Shown piece by piece: positions 17,710-23,780 of a stretch of DNA of 37,233 bases. The DNA comes from CAYOKT01 sp964404605 (GTDB lineage: Bacteria > Electryoneota > Electryoneia > Electryoneales > Electryoneaceae). The position numbers were made by a program, and so were the translations under genes. Position 1 is the first letter of the stretch. Each line of letters begins with the position of its first letter. The stretch covers positions 1 to 37,233 of the forward strand of contig CAYOKT010000022.1 of the NCBI GenBank assembly GCA_964404605.1, in the 5' to 3' direction. The notes under the pieces are model-generated. The model ran no database searches and was not told the DNA's origin. It saw only the letters and a list, made by a program, of their open reading frames with translations.

Positions 17710-19755
17710 ATGAGCAGACAGAGAGATCTCACCGCCCTGTGGATTCTGCTGGTCGTGTCGGCCGTGATGATGCTCGCCGCCGGCTGCGGCAGGATGGAAG
17801 GGGAGGTCAACCCCCCCCGGCCTCCCGTGGTCGACTTCGTCGATGTGCCGCCGGACTCCAGCACCTTCGATTACGCCCCGGTCATCTACTGGAAGGGCAG
17901 CGACCCCGATGGGTTTGTCGAGTACTACTCCTACGCGGACATCACGGACTCCGCGGCCATCGTAATGGACGACAAGCTGGAGTATGTCGACCAGATTCCC
18001 GACGAGGCCTGGGTGGACACCATCTCCACCTCGGCCCGTGTCTACCTGCTCACCGAGGCGGACGAGGTGCAGTCTCACATCTTCTACCTGCGCTGCGTGG
18101 ACAATGACGGCATGGTGAGCCCGGTGAAGTACCGCACCTTCTTTCGCGAGAACAACCCGCCGAACGTTCCCGTGATCGGCGTGACCGGCTCTCCGGACGA
18201 GGAATGGGACAACGCCATCTACGTCGCCGACACCCTCTACAGCGCGGCCGACGTCTCGGCGGTATGGCCCGGGATCCAGTTCTCCTGGCGCGGGAGCGAC
18301 CCGGACGACAAGTCCCTGTTCCGCATCCCCCTCGAGTTCCAGGCGGTCCTCGTGCGCTCGCCGAACGACACCGTCTTCACCAGCCAGTGGAGCGATGAGA
18401 CCTCGATCGTCATCTCCGACCTCCGGACGGGGTTCTACACGCTCTACATCTGGTCGCGGGATGACGGCCTCACCAAGTCCGTCGGCCCGGCGCGCGCGGA
18501 GTTCAACGTCATCCGGCCCACCTTCGAGCATAATATTCTTTTCGTCCTCGAACTGCCGAACCAGCCGCCCTTCCCGGCTTTTCCCGCGCCGGACAGCGTG
18601 CGCGCGTTCTATGACCGCCTTATCACGGACGTCAAACCGGAGCTCGAGAACGCCGACCTCGACCTCGACAGCACGGATGTCCGTTTCTTCACCGTGACCA
18701 CGCTGGGCAACGCCTCGACGGTGGTGCCCAAGTCCCTGCTGCACCAGTACAAGCTGGTCATCTTCGCCTCCGACCAGCTCCAGTTCCGTCAGTTCGGCGA
18801 GAACTACCTGAATCGGCGCGACGAGGTGCTGCTCGCCTACCTCCAGGTCGGCGGGCGGGTGTGGTTCATGGGGCGGCAGGTCGGCAGCGTGGTGCTGAAC
18901 TGGAACCGGGTCGCACCGCGTGAGGACCTCGCCACCCTGATGAGCGACTTCTTCGCGGTGGATGACATCGTCTCCCCCAGTGCGGTCTTCCGCCAGGTCG
19001 GCGGCCAGCCGTATGCCTTCGCCGAGTTCATCGCCACGGTCGCCGGGCTGCCGGACTTCTCCTCGATGTCCTTCGACCCCGGCCGGGCGGCGGAGAACTG
19101 CTTCGCCTACGCGGACACCACCGTGCGCGACTCCACCGGGGCGCTCGTCGATACGACCTTCCACTACGGCGTGACCGGCGTCGAGCGCATCGAGCGCCGC
19201 ACCGGCGGCGCGGAGACCACCCAGTACTTCCTCTCCCGCACCGAGAACGCCACCGGCAGGGTGTGGGCGGAGGATTCGAGGATCATCGACCGCATCCAGC
19301 TCGACGCCACGAACACCGCCGACGCCCATCCCACGGGGACCAACTGCTACATCCAGACCGAGTTCCCGAAGGTGACCCACGTGGACAGCGTGATCAATGT
19401 GACCCACCGCGAGCTGGGGATGAACAACGCCATCGGCGAGGTGGTGCATATCAGCAATGTCCTCGTCAGCAGCGGGCCGATTTCGCAGGTGAAGATCAGC
19501 TACAACGAAGGCCAGCCCTGGGATGATGACGATTCGTTGTCCGTGTATTACAGCTACGATCCCGTCACGGACTACAATCGCAAGCCGGTGGAGGTGCGCT
19601 TCGAGCGGGTCGAAGTCGTGGGGCTGGCGGTCTCCCGGTTGCGTTTCCGCACCGCGCTTTCGGTGTTCCCGTATTACTTCATGGAGTATGACGCCGCCAA
19701 GGAGAACTTCCGGTTGATGCTCGACTGGTTCCTGAACCCGACGATCAACTTCTGA
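17710..19755 (+). CDS. Large lipoprotein with Ig-like regions and a GATase-like domain
   Basis: The lipoprotein signal has a textbook lipobox (MLAAGC, Cys at about 26). Residues about 40-270 contain two Ig/FN3-like parts with the phrases IYWKGSDPDGFVEYYSY and FSWRGSDPDDKSL, ending in LYIWSRDDGLTKS. Residues about 275-420 resemble a Rossmann/class I glutamine-amidotransferase-like fold (HNILFVLE, YKLVIFASDQLQF, LLAYLQVGGRVWFMGRQ), the variant used in FCB surface proteins without an obvious catalytic Cys. The last third is unassigned. No SD is closer than GGGAG 8 bases upstream. It is the last gene of the cluster and is followed by a repeat-filled gap. A similar YLQVGG/FLDGGG segment occurs in the sorted protein at 31739-34414, so the two may share a binding function. 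Enzymatic activity is not claimed. Confidence 0.7.
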   Translation: MSRQRDLTALWILLVVSAVMMLAAGCGRMEGEVNPPRPPVVDFVDVPPDSSTFDYAPVIYWKGSDPDGFVEYYSYADITDSAAIVMDDKLEYVDQIPDEAWVDTISTSARVYLLTEADEVQSHIFYLRCVDNDGMVSPVKYRTFFRENNPPNVPVIGVTGSPDEEWDNAIYVADTLYSAADVSAVWPGIQFSWRGSDPDDKSLFRIPLEFQAVLVRSPNDTVFTSQWSDETSIVISDLRTGFYTLYIWSRDDGLTKSVGPARAEFNVIRPTFEHNILFVLELPNQPPFPAFPAPDSVRAFYDRLITDVKPELENADLDLDSTDVRFFTVTTLGNASTVVPKSLLHQYKLVIFASDQLQFRQFGENYLNRRDEVLLAYLQVGGRVWFMGRQVGSVVLNWNRVAPREDLATLMSDFFAVDDIVSPSAVFRQVGGQPYAFAEFIATVAGLPDFSSMSFDPGRAAENCFAYADTTVRDSTGALVDTTFHYGVTGVERIERRTGGAETTQYFLSRTENATGRVWAEDSRIIDRIQLDATNTADAHPTGTNCYIQTEFPKVTHVDSVINVTHRELGMNNAIGEVVHISNVLVSSGPISQVKISYNEGQPWDDDDSLSVYYSYDPVTDYNRKPVEVRFERVEVVGLAVSRLRFRTALSVFPYYFMEYDAAKENFRLMLDWFLNPTINF

Positions 19756-19913
19756 GGCGGCGCGAACAGCGGTTCCCCGCCCCGGGATGCGGCTTTTCCC
19801 GATTCCTGACAGGCGGCCCGGGACTCCTGCACCCCGCTCGCCACGCCACCCGCCTCGGCGTAGCCTTGGCGTAGACGGGTATCCCGATGCTTCGGGAGAA
19901 GGCGGGTAGCTCT

Positions 19914-19939
19914 GCGAAGGGGGGTGTCCCGGGTCTCAT
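19914..19939 (+). repeat. Direct repeat unit, left copy
   Basis: The 26-base unit starting GCGAAGG and containing GGGTGTCCCGGGTCTCAT matches 20161-20186 (GGGTGCCCCGGGTTTTAT) with four differences. A third, poorer copy is at 20125-20142. The two best copies flank the long hairpin. Confidence 0.65.
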
Positions 19940-19951
19940 CACGCGCATAAT

Positions 19952-20099
19952 GCGTAAAACGTAAACCTCAACGCTGTCATCCTGAACGCAAGTGAAGGAT
20001 CTCGAAACGAACTGTTTCATATCCAGTGGAACCGCATCGTTTCGAGACTCTTCCCTCGTCCCGAAGAATCGGAACGGGTCAGAGTGACACATTTTACGC
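19952..20099. repeat. 148-bp imperfect inverted-repeat (MITE/REP-like) element
   Basis: Three arm pairs are nested in order: GCGTAAAACGT (19952-19962) with ACATTTTACGC (20089-20099, one mismatch); TGTCATCCTGAAC (19975-19987) with GTCAGAGTGACA (20078-20089, imperfect); and TCTCGAAACGA (20000-20010) with TCGTTTCGAGA (20037-20047, perfect 11 bp). The loop is 20011-20036. The inner part resembles the GTCATCCTGA...GAAGGATCT intergenic repeats I know from many environmental genomes. No transposase is encoded. Confidence 0.7.
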
Positions 20100-20160
20100 T
20101 TAACGGGCATGAAGTAGCCCGGTAGGGTGGCCCGGGGCTTTTACCACGCCATAGCCAAAG

Positions 20161-20186
20161 GCGAAGGCGGGTGCCCCGGGTTTTAT
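20161..20186 (+). repeat. Direct repeat unit, right copy
   Basis: Partner of 19914-19939 with 22 of 26 bases identical by eye, on the other side of the long hairpin element. Confidence 0.65.
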
Positions 20187-20227
20187 ATGGGTTTCCGCGT
20201 GAAATTGGCTCATGGTATCGTGTTGAA

Positions 20228-20281
20228 GGGGCACGGCGCCCTTCTGCGCAAAAGGCTGCGCCACGGCGCTCGCCGTGCCCC
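20228..20281. repeat. Palindromic repeat with perfect 11-bp arms
   Basis: GGGGCACGGCG (20228-20238) and CGCCGTGCCCC (20271-20281) are perfect inverted arms; an inner GCGCA/TGCGC hairpin lies between them. It ends 29 bases past the stop of the minus-strand glycosyltransferase and could help end its transcript, but no U-run follows on either strand. Confidence 0.65.
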
Positions 20282-20310
20282 TACGAGGCCGGCAGACGGA
20301 TGCACGAGGG

Positions 20311-22320
20311 TCAGGGCGCCGGCGCTTCCCCGGTGAGCGCCGCGAGCGCCCGCCGCGCCGGGGCGAAGTCCGGGCGGTGGCGGAGAATGCCGCGCAGCAC
20401 CTCCGCGGCCTCCGCTCGCCGTTGCATTGCGGCGAGGAGCATCGCCCGGTTGAAACCGTACGCGGGGTTCTCCGGGGCGAGGGCCGCCGCCTCGCCGGCG
20501 GCGGAGAGCGCCTCCGGAAGCCGGCCGTCATCGGCGAGCAGGGCGGCGCGGCGGTCCAGGAGACGGGCGAGGTTGAGACGGGCCTCCTCGTGGGTCGCAT
20601 CGAGGGCGAGGGCGAGGCGGTAGTAACGCTCCGCCTCTCCCGCCTCGCCGCGGCGCTCGGAGACGACCCCGAGGTCGTTCGCCGCCCTCGCGCTGCCGGG
20701 GTGGACCTGCAGCTCGGAGAGGAACTGCGCCTCCGCCGAGTCGAGCCGGCCCTCCCGGAGGTCGCAGACGCCGAGGTTCAAGTGGACATCGCGCCGCCCG
20801 GGGGCGAGGCGCAGCGCCTCACGGAGCGCCGCCCGCGCCTCGGGCAGGCGGCCCAGCCGGAGCAGCGCGGTTCCGCGGTGGAACTGCCACTCCCCCTGCG
20901 GGTTCTTTTCCGGCGGCAGGGGCCTCGGGAGGAGGACCAGCGCCGCCGCGGCCGCGTGCAGCAGGAGCGGGAGCGCCGCCCGCCGGTCGCCGCGGGCCGC
21001 ACGTCGCAGCAGGCCCGGAAGGCGGGCCGCGCCGTGGGCGGCGAGGAGAACGAGCACCGGCGCGAGCGGGAAACGGTAGCGGGCGTTGACGAAGAACAGC
21101 ACCACCACCGCGGCGTGGACGAGGGCGAAGAGCAGCGCCGGGCGCGCGCCCGGTGCGGTCCGCCAGGCACCGGCCACGACCGGCAGGCCGAGGAGGGCGG
21201 CGAGGGGAAAGCCGATCAGGGCGAGAAAGGCGAGAAGCGGCCCGCCGACCTCGCGCAGGTAGGGGGCCAGCACGCGGTTGTTGCCGATCTCCCGGCCGTT
21301 CGCGAGGAGGAGGAGCTTGCGCCCGAGGAGGGCGAGCGCCTCGCCCGGCCTCTGGGTCCAGAAGGCGAGGACACGGCGCGTATAATGCCGGTTGACCCCG
21401 GCGGTACTCAGCGTTTTCCCCTCGGCCTGCCGGGCGCGCTCCTCGACCTGGGTGCGTGTCCAGGCGCGGCCGAAGTCGGGGTCCACCGCCCATGCGCCGG
21501 AGGCGCCGGGGTGGTTGCCGAGGTAGAGGTTGATTCCGCCCTGCGTGCTGATGGTGAAGCCTCCGCCGTGGCGCAGGTTGTACGTTATCACCGGGGCGGC
21601 CGCGGCGGCGAGGATGAAGGCGGCGAGCAGCGGCGCGACCGGGAAAATGCGCCGGGCGCCCCGCGCGCGGGCTCCCGGCGGGAGAAGAAGCAGCAGGAGC
21701 AGCACCGGCCACCAGGCGAGGGCGTTCGCCCGGAGCAGCGTCATCAGGGCGAGCAGTCCGGCGGCGAGGGCCGCCGGGCGCAAGGACCCCGGGCGGCGGC
21801 GATAGCGCTCCAGCACCCCGAGGAGAAGAATGAACAGGCTGGTGTAGAGGCTGGCGATCAGCCCCTCGCCGTCGAAATAGATGGACATGCCGTAGAACGC
21901 CCAGCCGAGCCCGGCGATCCAGCCCGCGGCCGCGCCGAACCACCGCCCGGCGAGCCGGGCGAGGAGCCCGGCGGAGACGGCGGAGAGCAGAACCTGCAGC
22001 AGGCGGATGGGCCAGAAGGTGTCGCCGCCGAAAAGCCGGGCGAGCAGGGCGATCAGCGCCGGGTAGAGGGGGGCGCGGAAGAGGGGGCCGGCGGGCGGCG
22101 TTCCGGCGAGGAGTGCTTCGGCCCAGGTGCGGTATATTTCCGCGTCCATCCCGGGGCTGAGAAAGGTCGCCTCGCCGCCGGCGCGGAGCAGGTAGAGGAG
22201 GCGCACCGCCAGGGCGAGCCCCACCGAAACGGGGACCGCGAAACGCGCGGGCGAGGCGGGCGTCGCTCCCCGCCGCCCGAGTCGCAGGGCGTGGAAGAGG
22301 GGAAATCGTGAACCGGACAC
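20311..22320 (-). CDS. GT39-like polytopic membrane glycosyltransferase with C-terminal TPR domain
   Basis: The protein fits the dolichyl-phosphate-mannose (GT39/ArnT-like, GT-C) superfamily that moves sugars from polyprenyl-phosphate carriers at the periplasmic face. Residues about 28-46 are the first membrane segment, followed by the loop FLSPGMDAEIYRTWAEALL with the conserved Asp (D59), then many membrane helices to about residue 455. Residues about 460-669 are TPRs (FHRGTALLRLGRLPEARAALREAL; LNLGVCDLREGRLDSAEAQF), a fusion known from FCB genomes. I chose GTG 22320: a TTGCCT-N17-TACCTT promoter ends only 5 bases before it, so the message would be leaderless and no SD is needed. The frame remains open upstream to 22506, but that stretch overlaps the divergent peptidase gene. 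Acceptor and sugar are unknown. Confidence 0.8.
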   Translation of the reverse strand: MSGSRFPLFHALRLGRRGATPASPARFAVPVSVGLALAVRLLYLLRAGGEATFLSPGMDAEIYRTWAEALLAGTPPAGPLFRAPLYPALIALLARLFGGDTFWPIRLLQVLLSAVSAGLLARLAGRWFGAAAGWIAGLGWAFYGMSIYFDGEGLIASLYTSLFILLLGVLERYRRRPGSLRPAALAAGLLALMTLLRANALAWWPVLLLLLLLPPGARARGARRIFPVAPLLAAFILAAAAAPVITYNLRHGGGFTISTQGGINLYLGNHPGASGAWAVDPDFGRAWTRTQVEERARQAEGKTLSTAGVNRHYTRRVLAFWTQRPGEALALLGRKLLLLANGREIGNNRVLAPYLREVGGPLLAFLALIGFPLAALLGLPVVAGAWRTAPGARPALLFALVHAAVVVLFFVNARYRFPLAPVLVLLAAHGAARLPGLLRRAARGDRRAALPLLLHAAAAALVLLPRPLPPEKNPQGEWQFHRGTALLRLGRLPEARAALREALRLAPGRRDVHLNLGVCDLREGRLDSAEAQFLSELQVHPGSARAANDLGVVSERRGEAGEAERYYRLALALDATHEEARLNLARLLDRRAALLADDGRLPEALSAAGEAAALAPENPAYGFNRAMLLAAMQRRAEAAEVLRGILRHRPDFAPARRALAALTGEAPAP

Positions 22321-22325
22321 GCAGG

Positions 22326-22354
22326 AAGGTAGGATGAGGCGACGGGCAAGGCAA
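22326..22354 (-). promoter_or_regulatory. Promoter of glycosyltransferase, TTGCCT-N17-TACCTT
   Basis: On the minus strand TTGCCT (22354-22349) and TACCTT (22331-22326) are 17 bp apart. The -10 ends 5 bases before the proposed GTG start, implying a leaderless transcript. The site overlaps the first codons and SD of the divergent peptidase gene, so the two genes could compete. Confidence 0.55.
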
Positions 22355-23719
22355 TGGACGGCCGCGGTGTCGGCCGCCCTGGTGCTGTCGCTGCCGGCGG
22401 GGCCGGCGGCGGCGAGGCAACCCGGGCAAAACGGACGGCCGGATTTCGCCGAGGCGGGCAGGGAAGCGGCGCGCATCCTCACCGACCTGGTCCGCCTCGA
22501 CACCACGAACCCGCCGGGCCGGGAGGAGCTGGTCGCCGCCTACCTCGCCGAGCTGCTGGACCGCGAGGGCATCACCTACCTGCGCCTCGCGCGCGACGAG
22601 GGACGTGACAACCTGGTCGCCCGCTACCACGGCGCCGGGCGCGGCCGCCCGATCCTGCTGTACAGCCATTCCGATGTCGTCCCCGCTGATGCGGGCTGGG
22701 GCGGCTGGACCGTGGACCCCTTCGCCGGAGAGGTGAAGGACGGCCGCCTCTACGGCCGCGGCGCGGTGGATGCGAAGGGGCTGCTGGTCTGCCACCTCGA
22801 GGCGCTGCTCCTCCTCAAGCGCGGCAACGTGCCCCTCGACCGGGACGTGATCTTCCTCGCCGCGGCGGCCGAGGAGACCGGCGGCGGTCCCGGTGTCGCC
22901 TGGCTGCTCCGGGAGCATCGCGACCTCCTCGATGCCGGGACGGCCCTCGGCGAGGGCGGGCGCGTGTGGTCGGAGGACGGAGTCGTTCGTTCCGTCTGGT
23001 TGCAGGCGGGCGAGAAATCCGCCCACAACCTGACCGTCACCGCCACCGGCACCGCCGGGCACGCCTCCGTCCCGACGGAGAGGAACGCCGCGGAGCGGCT
23101 GGTCCGGGCGCTGGACCGCATGCTGGAGGTTCGCCTGCCGCGCCGGATCAACCCGGTCTCCCGCGAGTTTCTCCGCCGCATGGTGCGTGTGGACCCGCGC
23201 GTTCGCAAGGGAAAGCCCCGCTACACCGCGATCACCCGCAGCACCTTCACCATCACCTCGCTCGAGAGCGGGGTGAAGAGCAACGTGATCCCGCCGGTCG
23301 CCCGGGCCAACCTGAACCTGCGGCTCCTTCCGGGCGAGGACCTGGAGGCGGTCACGGCGCTCCTGCAGGCCGCCGCGCGGGACACGGCGGTGCATGTGCG
23401 TCACCGACCCGGCGCGGTCAACGGGGCGACCCTGGTGCCGTTCGAGACACCGTTTTTCGACACGCTCTCCGCCGCGGCGAGCCGCCGTTGGCCCGGAGCC
23501 GTCGTCGCGCCCTATCTTTCCCCCGGCACGTCGGACGCCTCGAAGCTGCGCCGGGCGGGGATTCTGACCTACGGCCTGATGCCGTTTCCCCTCGAGGAGG
23601 GGGAGGATACGGGGGTGCACGGCGCCGATGAACGGATCGACCTCGAGGCGCTCAGCGAGGGGGTGCGTCTGACCTACGAGATTCTGCTAGCCTGGGCCGG
23701 GGGCGAACGGGCGCGGTGA
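22334..23719 (+). CDS. Secreted M20-family zinc metallopeptidase
   Basis: A 461-residue hydrolase with a signal peptide (residues 1-27, AAA) and GGAAGG 4 bases before the ATG. Di-zinc M20 motifs are all visible: YSHSDVVPA (H112, D114), YGRGAVDAKG (bridging D146), AAEETGG (general base E180 and zinc ligand E181), a zinc-ligand Glu at E207 (LGEGG) and H430 (GVHGADER). The lid/dimerisation domain contains GTAGHAS (H243). The wording HSDVVPA...DPFAG...LYGRGAVDAKG is closest to the carboxypeptidase-S/PM20D1 branch, so hydrolysis of N-acyl amino acids or dipeptides in the periplasm is likely; exact substrate is open. It is 61 bp upstream of the patatin gene and may be co-transcribed with it. Confidence 0.9.
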   Translation: MRRRARQWTAAVSAALVLSLPAGPAAARQPGQNGRPDFAEAGREAARILTDLVRLDTTNPPGREELVAAYLAELLDREGITYLRLARDEGRDNLVARYHGAGRGRPILLYSHSDVVPADAGWGGWTVDPFAGEVKDGRLYGRGAVDAKGLLVCHLEALLLLKRGNVPLDRDVIFLAAAAEETGGGPGVAWLLREHRDLLDAGTALGEGGRVWSEDGVVRSVWLQAGEKSAHNLTVTATGTAGHASVPTERNAAERLVRALDRMLEVRLPRRINPVSREFLRRMVRVDPRVRKGKPRYTAITRSTFTITSLESGVKSNVIPPVARANLNLRLLPGEDLEAVTALLQAAARDTAVHVRHRPGAVNGATLVPFETPFFDTLSAAASRRWPGAVVAPYLSPGTSDASKLRRAGILTYGLMPFPLEEGEDTGVHGADERIDLEALSEGVRLTYEILLAWAGGERAR

Positions 23720-23747
23720 GGATGGTCGCCGGAGCGAAGGAGAGAAG

Positions 23748-23771
23748 GCTCCGCCGGAGGCGCGGCGGAGC
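23748..23771 (+). promoter_or_regulatory. Hairpin exposing GGAGG just before the patatin start
   Basis: GCTCCGCC (23748-23755) pairs perfectly with GGCGGAGC (23764-23771); the 8-base loop is GGAGGCGC. The stem ends 9 bases before ATG 23781. The only strong SD-like GGAGG lies in the loop, too far away in linear sequence but brought nearer if the stem folds. Function is inferred. Confidence 0.35.
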
Positions 23772-23780
23772 CGCGATCAC

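Larger units (their letters stand above)
19756..20310. other. 555-bp convergent intergenic region built from repeats
   Basis: No gene is visible between the convergent stops at 19755 and 20311. The interval holds a long imperfect hairpin (19952-20099), approximate direct repeats (19914-19939, 20125-20142, 20161-20186) and a second hairpin (20228-20281), listed separately. Base composition is visibly more AT-rich in the central 100 bases than in neighbouring genes. It may also serve as the bidirectional transcription end. Confidence 0.7.

Noticed and set aside
22321..22506. Extension of the glycosyltransferase to an earlier start at 22506
   Set aside because: It would overlap the 5' part of the divergent peptidase gene, including its signal peptide, and cross the promoter at 22326-22354; the extra residues look random.
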